A DNA stretch of 64,000 nt from Coccinella septempunctata (taxonomy: Eukaryota; Arthropoda; Insecta; Coleoptera; Coccinellidae), in NCBI RefSeq assembly GCF_907165205.1, contig NC_058195.1, forward strand, positions 28,478,936 through 28,542,935, written 5' to 3'. The notes beneath the pieces are model-generated. The model searched no databases. It saw only the letters and a list, made by a program, of their open reading frames with translations, and was not told where the DNA came from. Of the stretch, positions 42,286-53,639 are shown one piece after another (position 1 is the stretch's first letter; the number at the start of each line of letters is the position of its first letter). The position numbers were made by a program, and so were the translations under genes.

Positions 42286-42939
42286 CTAAGGATCCAATGA
42301 TCTTTTCAGTGTATTTCGAATTTTTTTATGACTTTTCAAGTTCCTTGTGAAACGAATAATCCAAGCAGTGCATCTAAGATATTTCAACCAGGATGAGAAT
42401 CTGTTGATATATGAATTCGGAATAATCCAGATGCAATTGTCCTTCTCCATATGAACAGTCACGTACTCCTTCTTCAGTTCTAAATCAGACTTATGATTAA
42501 AAAATATAGGAGGTTGGTCTGGCCATTCGGATTTACAGTTTTTCAAGAATGGTGGACCTTCTAACCATAATGAATTCAATGTTAGAAATTTTTTCTTGTA
42601 GAAACGAGTCGCTAGGTCGGCAGGATTCAAGTCAGTCGATATCCATTTCCACTCATCGGGTCTTGTGAGATCATGGATTTCTGTGATTCTGTTCGCTACA
42701 AATTGTTTATATTTTTTGGAGTCGGATTTTATCCAATGAAGAACAGACTGGGAATCAGACCAAAACATTCTCCCTTTTATTTCTACTTCCAGGGAATTTT
42801 GAACTGCTTCAGCAAGCCGAGATCCAAGCACAGCTGCCTGAAGTTCCAGACGTGGTATTGAAATTCCTTTCAGGGGGGCAACGCGATTTTTCGATATAAT
42901 TAGGGAAACTGAGATTATTGGACCACTTTCGTTTCTCAA
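42286..42939 (-). pseudogene. BEL-B RNase H segment
   Basis: Open for 217 codons. It encodes KNRVAPLKGISIPRLELQAA, GRMFWSDSQSVLHWIKSDSK and LNPADLATR, the conserved RNase H-like (Peptidase_A17-linked) part of BEL pol. It removes RNA from the hybrid. A single stop (TAA, 42965-42967) separates it from the RT frame upstream: IFVDAS ends one frame and YSAAVYLRNESG continues in the same frame. Confidence 0.85.
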
Positions 42940-42963
42940 ATAAACTGCTGCTGAATAGGCTTC

Positions 42964-44556
42964 TTAACTGGCATCAACGAATATGTGGAGTTCCGTAGAT
43001 CCATAACTGCTTGAGAGTGGTAAATAACACCTTGAAATTTTGAACGTCTTCACATTATTTAGTAAATTGAGCCAGATTTCCCATTTTGCTTGAAGATCTC
43101 TTGGTAGAAGTTCATCCCAGGTAATATTTGAACACCAAATATTTTGTAATAAAATTCTGCCAGCCACTAATATTGGTGATACAAGTCCTAGTGGGTCGAA
43201 GATACTCATCACAACTCTCAATATCTCTCTCTTTGTTGGAATTTTTAAATGAATATTTTCAAATTTTGATTCATTAACTCGAAAAATAAACGTATCTGCT
43301 TTCGCGTCCCACCACATTCCTAAAATCCTCTCTGTAGCGAGGCCATCATCTGAATTCAACTGTTTGTCACTGTGGGCTTTGAGATCTTCAGGGATATTGT
43401 CTAAAACTTCTTTCGAATTACTGATCCAAATACATATAACAAATCCACCTGCTTTATGAATTTCAATTACTTGCTGAATTCTGTTAATAGCACTATGAAT
43501 TGTTTCACAGCAGTCTAAATGGTCGTCCATGTATTCCTTGGTACAAATTGCTTTACTAGCTTCAGGATATTGATCTTTAAATCTTCTGGAATTCAGTTTC
43601 ACCACATAAAGGGCAGTCGATGGTGAACAAGTTGCTCCAAAAGTCATTGCTTTCATGATGTAGGTGTCTGGTTTTCTATGCCTCTCCATTCCACGCCAAA
43701 GAAATCTTTGAGAATCGACATCTTCTGTTTTTATGTTAATTTGATGAAACATTTCTTTTATGTCTCCAACAAAGGCGATGGCATGCTGTCTAAATTTCAT
43801 GAGGACCGCTGGTAGTGAATTCAAGAGATTGGATCCAGTTAGTAAAGCATCGTTCAAGGATACTCCATGACTTTTTGCTGCAGCATCGAACACTAAACGC
43901 AATTTTCCAGGTTTATTTGGATTGCGCACTCCAAAGTGTGGCAAATAATAAGTTCTATTGTGTGTTTGGGCTACCTCTTCTACACTTAATTTCTTGACGT
44001 AATTTTTGTCTAAATATTCATCTATTTTTCGACAGTATTCTTCCGCTAATATTGGGTCTCGATCTAATTTACGTTCTATTCCATGAAGTCGACTTAGAGC
44101 GTTGTTATAACTGGGAGGAAATCTGAAGTTTTCTGTGGCCCATAACAGTCCAGATTCATAACGTTCTCCTGTATAGGCAGTTGTTTCTTCTAAAAATTTT
44201 AGTGCCTTTTCCTCCTTCGGTGATAATGAAGTTTCGTAATTCGGCTTTGTAATTCCATAGTTATCAAGCTTAAATGAATCTTTGACCAACCGATGTAAAT
44301 CATCTTCAGATTCTTGATAACAAAAGAAATTGAAATTTGAATTGTCGAGAATATCCTTTTTGCATCTAAATTTTCCGTGAACAATCCATCCAAGTTTAGT
44401 CCAGTTTAAAATTGGTGAATTTGGTGGACCTTCATAAATCTTTCTGGGCATTATGAGATGGTAGTTATCTTGTCCCAATAAAATAGTTGGCCTAACGTCG
44501 TTCTTGAAAAATAAGTTTTGCGGACAAATAGACAGATGAGACCATTCATTTTTCAT
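42964..44556 (-). CDS. BEL-B reverse transcriptase segment of pol
   Basis: 530 codons, starting within the protease-RT linker (LGQDNYHLIMPRKIYEGPPN; LGWIVHGKF). RT motifs follow: RLVFDAAAKSHGVSLND, VGDIKEMFHQINI, ATCSPSTALYVVK, catalytic EYMDDHLDC, then ILGMWWDAK and SIFDPLGLVSPILV, the last typical of BEL (Peptidase_A17 region). It ends at IFVDAS, the first RNase H strand, at a stop codon. Confidence 0.9.
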   Translation of the reverse strand: MKNEWSHLSICPQNLFFKNDVRPTILLGQDNYHLIMPRKIYEGPPNSPILNWTKLGWIVHGKFRCKKDILDNSNFNFFCYQESEDDLHRLVKDSFKLDNYGITKPNYETSLSPKEEKALKFLEETTAYTGERYESGLLWATENFRFPPSYNNALSRLHGIERKLDRDPILAEEYCRKIDEYLDKNYVKKLSVEEVAQTHNRTYYLPHFGVRNPNKPGKLRLVFDAAAKSHGVSLNDALLTGSNLLNSLPAVLMKFRQHAIAFVGDIKEMFHQINIKTEDVDSQRFLWRGMERHRKPDTYIMKAMTFGATCSPSTALYVVKLNSRRFKDQYPEASKAICTKEYMDDHLDCCETIHSAINRIQQVIEIHKAGGFVICIWISNSKEVLDNIPEDLKAHSDKQLNSDDGLATERILGMWWDAKADTFIFRVNESKFENIHLKIPTKREILRVVMSIFDPLGLVSPILVAGRILLQNIWCSNITWDELLPRDLQAKWEIWLNLLNNVKTFKISRCYLPLSSSYGSTELHIFVDAS

Positions 44557-44858
44557 CTTCGAGAAATCGAAATTTGGCTTGGCAGACTGAAACCAGTCAT
44601 AGTTCGAACGTCATCGATTTCATATTCTTCGTTTTCGTAAAGCCCCCTTTTTTTCAGTTTCACTCGACGAGAATTTTGATCTTTATGACTTGTTGAATTT
44701 GTCCAGCAAATGTTCAATGGATCTTCCTTTCCATTTAATCCCAGATATTCTGCAAGGTTGTCTTCGATTAGAGAAACAGTAGATCCGTCGTCAAGCAAGG
44801 CATATGTTTCGATTGAATTTTTCTCTCCGGATAAAACAACTGGACAAATCCGAAGCAA
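44553..44858 (-). pseudogene. BEL-B aspartic protease (DUF1758-type)
   Basis: Open for 101 codons: LRICPVVLSGEKNSIETYALLDDGSTVSLIEDNLA with the DDGS form of the retropepsin active site (D-D-G-S replacing D-T-G), as is common in BEL elements. It overlaps the RT frame by four bases at 44553-44556 in a different frame. Upstream sequence of the same domain is at 44768-45028 in another frame. Confidence 0.8.
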
Positions 44859-45065
44859 AACTTTCTCATTATAACTAGGAGTCGTTGAACAAAATGATGG
44901 TTGGCTATTCGGACCCTCGATTTGTGCTTCTGAATCTTGTTTATATAGAACATGATGATGGAATTTTGTGCAATTGTTAATTCCACATTTTGTCCTCCTC
45001 TTACAAGATTTAATTTAGTGTCGTCCAAAACAAGAGAAACACAACTTCTTCTTTGTAATCAATTC

Positions 45066-46389
45066 CTATCGACTGTCGATACTTCTTTCTAAAATCTCTC
45101 TACATTTTGAAGTTTGATGATTTTGACTACAAATTTGGCATTTTGGTGTTACTTGCGTTAGAACATGTCTATTGTTGGAGTTTCTTAGTTCTTTGTTGCT
45201 AAAGTTTTCTTGTCGTCTCCTGTCATCTGCTTTGGGTTGTAAAAATATACTCAGAATTTTAGCTTGATGTTGGATCCACGAAGAAAATATATCCAAAGTA
45301 GGCATTCCAATATTATTCATTCCAGACAGATGGACTGCCCAATTGTACTTCAAATGAGTGGGTAATTTATTGAGAAGCTCCCTCAATACTTGTGGATTAC
45401 TCAGATAGATCTGCATGTTAAGATTTTTTGCAGTAGCGCTGAAATTTTGAATTTCAGTGGCGAATTTGATGAAACTGGCTTGGTCATCTTCTTTCAAATT
45501 TGGCAGGAAACGAATTTTTCTGAGAATTGTCTCTATTATGAATTCTGGTCGCCCAAATCTCATCGCTAAAGTTTCCATAATAGAATGTGTACTTTCGAAC
45601 GATATCAACAGCGGTCGAACAGCCTCGAGAGCTTCCCCTTTGAGGCATTTTTGAAGTTTGGATAGATTTTCTTCCTCACTATAATTATTCTTTGTTCTCT
45701 CGAATACAGTTTTGAAAATAGGCCATTCCTCAGATTTCCCATTGAAATATGGTAAATCTTGGGAAGAGTTATTACGTCTGGAATTTTCCAGTACACCAGA
45801 TAGTACATTAACTCCGTCTGCTATGGTCTGCGTTAGTAGTGCTATGTTTTCGCTAGAGTTATTAGTTTGATGAACAGGATTTTCTTCATACAACCATTCC
45901 TTTACTTTTTGTACTGGACATATTTTTCTGATGTTACAACAGATTTTTTACTTGAACATGATGTGTCTGATGCTTCTGATAATTTAGCTTTTTCCAATTC
46001 AAGGGTTCTTCTGACTATTTCTCTCATTGAATGTATTTTTTCTCTTTCATTTGTAGAAGTAATTCTGCCTTTTGTTTTTCTAAAACCATTAAATCCTTGT
46101 GGGTCTGTAGCTCAACTTCTAAAATCCGTATTCTTGATTTGGAAGAATTACTTGTCTTGGTATTGTGTGATTTGTCATCGGATTTGTCTTTAGTGTCACA
46201 ATTTTCTTCCTGAGTTTCAGAGTGTCGGGGGTAATGTCTGTCGGACTGCATTCTACTTGAAGCTTTATCGTCGTCTTCTATATACGTTATCTCCTCAGTA
46301 GAAATGCGGGTTACCTTTTTACTCTGACTTGGAAATCGTATGGGAGGTTGACCTTTATTATTTCGTTCGCTCCTCCTCAGATTATTCAT
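45066..46389 (-). pseudogene. BEL-B gag (DUF1759-type), in two frames
   Basis: 46389-46024 gives the N-terminal 121 residues: basic and charged, starting with an ATG directly after the primer binding site and ending in a coiled-coil stretch (LQTHKDLMVLEKQKAELLLQ). 45893-45066 gives the DUF1759 capsid domain (LPYFNGKSEEWPIFKTVFER, KLQKCLKGEALEAVRPLL, ELLNKLPTHLKYNW) and a zinc knuckle CQICSQNHQTSKC. A frame break near 45900-46020 separates them. Confidence 0.82.
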
Positions 46390-46390
46390 A

Positions 46391-46409
46391 CACGAGTTTC
46401 GGCACCAAA
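46391..46409 (-). promoter_or_regulatory. BEL-B primer binding site
   Basis: In sense, TTTGGTGCCGAAACTCGTG follows the LTR end GAACA, the common BEL/Pao form (TTTGGTGCCGAAAC). The gag ATG follows directly at 46389. Confidence 0.75.
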
Positions 46410-46569
46410 TGTTCGTCGTCAGAACCGGTCAAATAAAAATGAGGTCCTCTGGTCGTCAGAATATATATTAACTTTTAAGAGATAAAAAAAATGACATTAA
46501 CAGAAAACAATTATTATTTTTCCAACTGTCGCTGTCATCCAGGGCTAGATTTATATTTTTTCCTCAACA
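46410..46569 (-). repeat. BEL-B 5' LTR, 19 bases from a host splice donor
   Basis: In sense TGTTGAGG...GACGAACA. Host exon sequence ends at 46589 and only GTAAGAAGATGAATACATT lies between. Confidence 0.85.
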
Positions 46570-46588
46570 AATGTATTCATCTTCTTAC

Positions 46589-46789
46589 CTAAATCTTCCG
46601 CTTGTTTACCATCCAATACTCTTCCAGTGAAAATAAGTTCTTTAGCTATGGCCGGATTGACGAGGCGTGGTAATCTCTGGGTGCCACCGGCTCCAGGAAT
46701 AATAGCAAGTTTGGTTTCTACCAAACCAAGTTTCGTACACCTTGAAGCTATCCGTAAATCACAGGCTAGAGCTAGTTCCAAACCACCAC
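46589..46789 (-). CDS. AUH-like: Internal exon of the AUH/ECHDC2-like crotonase gene
   Basis: A 201-bp exon between an acceptor CATTTCTAG (46790-46798) and donor GTAAGAAG (46581-46588), phase 1 at both ends. It encodes GGLELALACDLRIAS, LGLVETKLAIIPGAGGTQRL and ELIFTGRVLDGKQAEDL, the crotonase core. Both glutamates used as catalytic acid/base in enoyl-CoA hydratases are kept (GGGLE and GLVE). It joins the exon at 22706 with no gap. Earlier exons (mitochondrial targeting and the first half of the fold) were not found up to 64000. Confidence 0.9.
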
Positions 46790-48012
46790 CTAGAAATGAA
46801 AACACTTCAATGATCTCTCATTTGATACAGACCTAGGTTAGGTTATATTTATATGCTAACTGCAGCAAAATGGTCTTTAGAGTATAGTATGAATTTGCAG
46901 GGTTACTGGTAACGTGAGACGTAAGGGACAACGGTTCATACGAGATATAAACCTGAAACTTAATATCCTCTTGTTCTAGAGACACAGTAAAATAATGAGC
47001 TGCCGTATTTTCGATAATATGAAAAATTTAGGTGTCAAAAATTTTCATTCGGTATATGTGATCAAAAATATACACGATGCGTTCAACTTGGGGCAGTAAA
47101 TTATCATCGGTGACTTCAGAGAAGACACCCAACATCTTAAAGTGATATATAACAGCTCGATAATATAGAGTGGAGGGCTACTTGGGGGGAATATATTCAA
47201 ATTAGACTGTAATTGTTTTGCCATTTTGGTTCAGTGATACTTTGACTGGCGGTTTGTAGCTTATATTATTTTAACCCCTGCCTTTGATCTAATTTTATAA
47301 TTTCTTGACTTTTGATATTTTTAAGTTGTGATGTTTTGTGGATTTTAATGCGTTGTAATTACCAAGACCATTTGTTATGACGAAACAGATTTACCGACTC
47401 ACTAACATGAGAAAGATAAGATAAACTAATAATTTGATAGATACCTACAATAACCAAACTTTTTGATCCAACTCCGAACAAAACATTCATTGCCAAGAGA
47501 AATATTATAAATTATAACGAGCTTAGTGTCAGTTCCGTTCTTCTGGATCTTCTCCATCAATATATACACTTTTTCAATCAGTCCAAATTCCTGTTATCAT
47601 TTATTGAATATTAGACATGTACGCGATCACTCAACAGGTTAAGACGAATGTATTCAGTTAAAAAGAAATTATATCTTCCAAGATTCTTTAGTTTTGTCAC
47701 TACAAGTGTCTGAAACAAAATCAATTAAAAAATTATAATAATCGATTTGCTCCAGCAAAGAGTTTCAGAAGATGCAGAGAGTCCTCCTAGATTGAATTTC
47801 AATCTATATGGAAAAAACGATTATGTTAAAACTTACATTTTGATATTGACAGGAATTAACAAAATTATAAAACTTGAAGCTAAATTCAGCTAGACTTCTG
47901 AAGTGCAGAAGAGGTTTGTGGTTCAATAAACCATTTCAGTTTTTATCTTCCCTCAGCTAGACGCCAGGCTTGCTTTTTAGGATCAGAAAATTTGAATAAT
48001 AATAGTAATAAT
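46790..48012. other. Upstream intron of the crotonase gene; no gene seen
   Basis: About 1.2 kb of AT-rich sequence with no recognised exon or element. Its end (47994-48012) is AATAATAATAGTAATAATAG, the TAA-rich flank of the R4/Dong element. Confidence 0.45.
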
Positions 48013-48013
48013 A

Positions 48014-50067
48014 GTGATTACGAGAAGCCTCGGAAACAAGTCGCTGCCTGGGGATCGTCAGGGCATGTCTGGAGCCGGCGCTGGACATGACAGCATGCGG
48101 GACGTCGGTGGCAGAATGTTGAGGAAGCGGGCTCCTGCTGGAAAAGAAGCTACAGCTCCAAAGCAACAACAGCAACCAACGAGTCCAATTCAATTGCCGA
48201 CTCGAACCGCTGAAGGTGCTGCGCAGGATATTCAGCCAGTGCTCACCCAAGCGGGGTTAGTTAGAAAGCGCATGAAGGGGACAACGTCCATGAATGAAAC
48301 TATAGTGCGCATATATAACTCCATCACGGGACTAGGGCAGAACACGAACAACTATAGGAAAAGGCTCCATGAGGAATTCTGCAACGCCTACCCAAATCTC
48401 AAAGTCACTGAACAACGGGTGGCAGACCAGTACCGCGTAATTCTGAGAAATGAACTAATACCAATGGCCCGAATCGACGCAATTAAACAAGAACTTCAGG
48501 GTCCGCCAGCAAAAGAGAGCAACACCAACACCTCTGATGAAATACACATGCCTGGGCAACAACAGCCAGAAGAAATTGACGCTGAAAGTCCATCTTGCAA
48601 CCCAAGTGAGCCGGAACACCAGTACGATAGGAAGAGCTCCACCAACAAGTTGACTCTGAGATGAGGAGATACTTTGCCGAACTGGAAGGAACAGATCCTC
48701 TCCATCGAATAGCACCTCCCCGACTCAATACATCCAAGAAACTGTCACTCATAATCGACATCTTGAATAAGGACGTTTTACCTGAGTACCTACAAAATGG
48801 AAGTTCATTGGAATATCTTCATCTAGTTTTTTACTGTGCAGCGCTAACGACGGCTAAGACCATAGAGGCATAAATTCTCCGAACGAAAAACGATGGTCCA
48901 AAATTACACAAATTACTTGCGCCACCATGGCAGAAACGTCTTCAACACAAAACAGAGAGACTAAGAAGAGATATTGGACGACTGACGAAGTACTTGAACG
49001 GGAATCGCGGAAGAAAGGTTGTGAAAGCTGCTAAAGAAATCATGGATAGAAACAGAACACACACAGAACGAGAGACGGAGAATGCTACAGCTCACCACTG
49101 CCTCGACACTCTGAAGCAAAAGTTAAGTCTGTATACAGAAGGTCTGAGAAGATATAAAGGCAATTATAGCCGGAAAAGAGACAATAATTCATTCGAAAAG
49201 TCGGAAAAAACTTTCTACCGGTCACTCATATCGTCTGATGGAGAAAATGGAAAGTTACCACCAGAGGAAGCTATTGAACGATTCTGGACAGAGGAAATAT
49301 CAACGAAACCTCAGTTCAATGGAGATACCGGATGGATTGAAGATGAAAAATCTGAAGCTATAAAATATGAGCCGATGCAGCATGACATGATCACAATTGA
49401 AGAAGTAAAATCAGCTATCAGAGGACTGCACAACTGGAAAGCACCTGGGCCTGATGGATTACAGAACTTCTGGATCAAGAAACTTTGGATCATGCATGAC
49501 AAATTGACCTTCGCAATAAATGATGTCATTGAAAATCCTGAAAAAATGCCAGTATTCCTTACACATGGCACAACATACCTGTTACCTAAAGACCAAAGGA
49601 ATACAGAAGACCCATCCAAATACCGACCAATCACATGTCTTCCAACGATGTACAAATTAATCACATCGTGCATTTCAAACCGAATTCACAACCATTGCGA
49701 AAGGAATAACATCATCGGCATGCAACAGAAAGGATGCACCAAAGAGAACCGAGGGTGCAAAGAACAGCTAATAATTGATTCAGTTATCTGCAATCAAGCG
49801 TTCTCCAAGCGAAGGAATCTTTACGCTGCGTACTTAGACAACAAGAAAGCATTCGATTCCATACCTCACGAATGGCTCTTGACTATCTTGAACATTTACA
49901 AGGTGGATCCTAATATTGTTAAGTTCCTGAAAAACGCCATGTCAACCTGGCGTACTAGTCTTCAAAGGAAAGCAGCAGATGGCTCCATTACAACAGGACC
50001 TATTCCAATAAGACGCGGAATTTTCCAAGGAGATTCGCCGAGCCCTCGTGGCGCTGTATGGCCCTGA
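48014..50067 (+). pseudogene. R4/Dong protein, N-terminal region and first half of RT
   Basis: 48014-48664 encodes a glutamine/proline-rich N-terminus and a conserved helical region (IVRIYNSITGLGQNTNNYRK, ITEQ-like VTEQRVADQYRVILRNEL). A break at 48661 shifts to MRRYFAELEGTDP, and a stop follows at 48871. 48994-50067 gives the RT N-terminal half: LHNWKAPGPDGLQNFWIKKL, KYRPITCLPTMYKLIT, QKGCTKENRGCKEQL, AAYLDNKKAFDSIPHEWL, RRGIFQGDSPSP. The frame is lost near 50040 by a one-base deletion in the SPL-W-C-ALNP block, which continues at 50058. Confidence 0.85.
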
Positions 50068-51689
50068 ATCCCTTGTCTCATAGATTGAATTCTACGTACT
50101 ACGGATTTTCCATCAAGATGAAACTGAATCATCTCCTTTACATGGACGACTTGAAACTCTTCGCATCTACCAACAAACAAATGCAACAGATGCTGAAAAT
50201 TAATGGAGGATTCTCGGAAGACATCAGAATGAAGTTTGTACTAGAAAAATGTCGACTGCTGAACATAACGAGAGGAAAAATAGAAGATGGTACGTTCAAA
50301 CTCAAGGAAGGTGCAGAAATTGAAGCATTAAAGGAAGGAGACACCTACAAGTATCTGGGCATAAAACAGGCAAGGAAAATCAATCAGAGCCAGATGAAGA
50401 AAAAATTAACGGAGGAGTTCACCCGAAGATTGGGAAGGATAATGAGAAGTGGTCTTAACAGCAAGAATCTGATAAAAGCTTTTAATATCTACGCTTGCTC
50501 GGCGCTGAGCTACTCATTCGATATCATCTCTTGGACCACCACCGATTTAGCAGCCTTACAGAGAAAAATAAGGACGATGCTGACTAAACACAATAAACAT
50601 CATCCCAAAAGCTCAATAGAACGGACCGAGCTGCCACGACATCTTGGGGGTAGAGGAATTGTTGATTTGTCCAACCGTATGTCCCAGGTTATTGAAGGAC
50701 TTCGAAAATATTTTCTGAGCAAGGCTACTTCATCAGAACTCCATCAAGTAGTTTGTTTTGCTGATAGTTCTACACCGTTGAAACTACAGCAGGACCACTT
50801 GGAAACCGTCGAACACTCTGCAGAAAGTAAAATGCAGAAACAGATCGGCAAATCTTTGCATGGAAGGCACCAGAACGAGGTCAACCATGATTACGTCGAC
50901 ATATCTGCGTCGAACTACTGGTTGACCTACGGGAGGTTGTTTCCTGAGACAGAGGGCTTCATGCTCGCCATCCAGGATCAGGTGATTCCAACAAGGAACT
51001 ACATGAAATATATCGCCAAGTATGCCTCAGTGGCGGATGACGGCTGTGCGACACATGAAACTATCCAGCACATCACCGGGGGATGTCAGAAGTTCGCGGG
51101 CACGGTGTACACAAATAGACATGATGCCGTTGCCAAGATTCTTCACCAAGAATTGGCACTAAAACACCAACTTTTAAGTTCGAAAAAGGTTCCTTATTAC
51201 AATAACCATCCGGATGCTGTATTGGAAAATGAACATCACAAGCTCTACTGGGATCGCACGGTTCTCACAGACCGGAAAATAACCCACAATAGACCAGACC
51301 TCATATTGCTCAATAAGGATGAGGACCGAGCACTATTCATCGATGTGGCGATTCCAAATAATAACAATCTTCTAGATAGGCACACTGAAAAAACTTCGAA
51401 GTACGGAGATCTCGAGGAACAAACCAGGAGACAGTGGAAGCTGAAAGATATCAAGACCATCCCTATTGTCATATCATCTACAGGCCTGATACCGAAGAAA
51501 CTACTAGAGAACTTGAGGAAACTTCAGTTGGACGAAAATATCTATAGAGTCATGCAGAAAGCGGTACTGCTCGGAACGGCGAGAACTGTACGCAAGTACA
51601 TGGGAAATGCTGAGGAAGTGCGGGTGGAGCAGGAATCCAACCGGCGGCAGGGAGCCGAGGAGCGACCCGGACCCGACCACCACCACTAG
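50058..51689 (+). pseudogene. R4/Dong protein, second half of RT and restriction-like endonuclease
   Basis: 543 codons. It begins with ALNPLSHRLNS and the catalytic HLLYMDDLKLFAS, then KYLGIKQ, and the thumb. A CCHC-type zinc motif follows (CATHETIQHITGGC, residues about 330-345). The restriction-like endonuclease is next: RPDLILLNKDEDRALFIDVAIP with the PD...D catalytic pattern, and a downstream KYGDLEEQ helix. In R2-group elements this nuclease makes the site-specific nick for target-primed synthesis. It ends in a basic low-complexity tail. Confidence 0.87.
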
Positions 51690-51804
51690 CCCGAAAACCT
51701 GGAAAGGGCTCCAATAGAGCTTAATCCCTTTGATATCTGAGATATCTGGGATAAGTGAATTTTCCTCTGGAGAGGAGTGTGAATGCCGCAAGGCTGAAGT
51801 CATA

Positions 51805-52514
51805 ATAATTTTTTAATCCTTTTTGACATTCTATAGCGTAATTCCAGATGCCGCAAACTTGATTTGCACTTTTTATTTTAGTTATGAGCACCTTCAACAA
51901 GGTGGCATCAAGCTCCCATAAAAAAATCCTTTGTCATATAGATTTTATGCCTGAGACACAGAACTACCATGGTTTCTTTCTTAGGAACAAATCCAGCCCT
52001 ACTTTATTTATCAGCATAACCATACATGCAGCATACAAATCTTTTATTGCCTTGAATTTGCTCTTCTAATGTTTCTTGAGAATGTCAAGAATACATATCT
52101 GTTTCAATAATACTAACATGATCAATTGTTTGCATCAGTAAATAACGATGCTGTATAATCTTTGCCTGTTAAAGCATGTCAGATAAAGCTTTAGAGAGAA
52201 AAAAATTTTCCTCTTCATAAAAAAAATTACAAATGAAATGAGAAGGTGAATCAAGTTTGCGCCACCTGAAATGACGTCTGAAAAGTACATCCGATTCTTT
52301 TTTATTTTGAAAAACATGCCTGGCTTCTAGTTCATGGAAGATACGAACTGAAATGGTTTATTAGACCACGAACAGAGCTCTTCTCCAATTCAAGAAATAT
52401 GTGAAGACCCAACTCCAAGCATAGAAGAAGGTAAGTATTCCACAGTGCAAGAAGTGATGAAGATTAATTGAATTCATTATTATTAACGTATTTAGATAGC
52501 ATTTCAATGTTAAT
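51805..52514. other. Unassigned sequence between R4/Dong and the inverted repeat
   Basis: About 700 AT-rich bases. No gene or repeat was recognised on either strand. Confidence 0.4.
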
Positions 52515-53117
52515 ACTTCTTATTAGATAACAATTATTTATTTATTTTTTGATAGATATTCAGATTTTCAATGTATCTTTTATTTCTGCTGAAATTTTCT
52601 GTATTTTGGCCACTGTTTTCCGAACAACATCCACAAAACATAATTAGGTCATTTCAAATTGCTCATTTTCTACTTGAAATTTTTACTTGACGATTTCTAT
52701 GTTTATGTTGTTGTTTCAAAAAATTATACTTGCTTGCTTGCTTTATCCTTTACTATGTGCTAGGTCGAATTCCATCCACACATCAAACAAATATCAATTG
52801 AGACTCTACCTCTTAACTGTGCCAGGAAACTGCGTTCCTCTACACGTTAAACAATCCTTTTAAAATTACCCAAATGGGGGGATCTTGACAGTCACAATTC
52901 TATCAACATCTACACAATCACTTTAGAACTTTCACACAAATATTTTCAAAAAGACTCTTTCAAACTATATTTTTGAGTTCCAAACCAGGACGCGGGGAAA
53001 AGTAGTCATCCCGCCGTGACAATCATTTTGGAACTCCCCAAAAATTATACCAGATGTTTTACATATTCATAGAATAGAAGTCATCTGTTCGTAGGCCGAA
53101 GATTTTTCCATTCGCCC
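52515..53117 (+). repeat. Left arm of a 603-bp inverted repeat
   Basis: It runs from ACTTCTTATTAGATAAC to TTTTTCCATTCGCCC. The right arm at 54904-55506 is its reverse complement with, by eye, a single mismatch (GGCCGAAG versus GGCCAAAG). The arms do not code. Confidence 0.92.
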
Positions 53118-53639
53118 ACATAGCATAAAAAAAAAAAAAACTTACTTACCGATTAGAGAAAAAAATACCCGACGACGACTGAATAATATACCTGATGATG
53201 ACAAGAAACTTCACTCGAATGCGACAAAAGCTATACCCGATGATGACTGAATTTTTACCCATCCTTGGATATCATGATATTTTTTGTGGAGAATATGAAT
53301 ATTCATGTTTTGTTTTCTTTCAACGTTCATCCTCATGAAACAATATTAAGAATTATTTTTTATTTCAAAGTCACGAACAGGTTGTAATATAATTCGCCTC
53401 TGTGATGTATTCTGTTTATTTTTCGAAATAAACTTATTATTATTATTATATATTATATTATAAAAATGAAAATGAAAAACTATATTTGGCATTCTATATA
53501 GAGTGCCATAACATAAACATATGTTTATGATGGTCTGCTGTTAAGTCGATCTAATACTATTTTAGAAGAAATTTTTGAAAATTTGGGACATTTGAGATAA
53601 CAATCTGTCCATTTTAAATTTCTGTTGGAATGAAGATTG
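53118..53639. other. Inverted-repeat spacer, first part: repeats and a LINE-like 3' end
   Basis: It has three copies of an ATACC(C/T)GA(C/T)GA(C/T)GAC motif near 53166, 53191 and 53231, then TTTTTCGAAATAAACTTATTATTATTATT at about 53418-53446, which looks like the 3' end and terminal microsatellite of a retroelement. No coding region. Confidence 0.4.

Larger units (their letters stand above)
40777..46569 (-). mobile_element. BEL-B: BEL/Pao LTR retrotransposon in the host intron
   Basis: Minus-strand element, 5.8 kb, with ~160-bp LTRs, a TTTGGTGCCG primer binding site, and gag, protease, RT, RNase H and integrase in BEL/Pao order. The frames are longer than in BEL-A, with few breaks. The 5' LTR begins 19 bases after the donor of the host exon at 46589. 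The 3' LTR lacks about 25 terminal bases where LINE-B2 begins, and no target duplication is left, so this edge has been rearranged. Confidence 0.9.
22707..46588 (-). other. ~23.9 kb intron of the AUH/ECHDC2-like gene, filled with transposons
   Basis: Donor GTAAGAAG at 46588 and acceptor TTTTACAG ending at 22707, both phase 1. On the donor side, the BEL-B LTR begins after only 19 intron bases. Contents from acceptor to donor: diverged repeats, a pogo-like element, LINE-C with Penelope, BEL-A, an LTR-like sequence, LINE-D, LINE-B2 and BEL-B. Elements lie in both orientations. Confidence 0.85.
48013..51804 (+). mobile_element. R4/Dong-clade non-LTR retrotransposon
   Basis: About 3.8 kb with a single long gene: N-terminal DNA-binding region, RT and C-terminal restriction-like endonuclease. 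It is flanked by TAA-rich sequence on both sides (AATAATAATAGTAATAATAG left, ATAATAAT right), as for Dong elements, which insert in TAA repeats. At least two frame breaks make it inactive. Confidence 0.8.

Noticed and set aside
53160..53260. CCTGATGATGACAAGAAAC, resembling a hammerhead core
   Set aside because: No stem II or closing stem can be formed, and the motif is one of several related repeats of the block; coincidence is likely.
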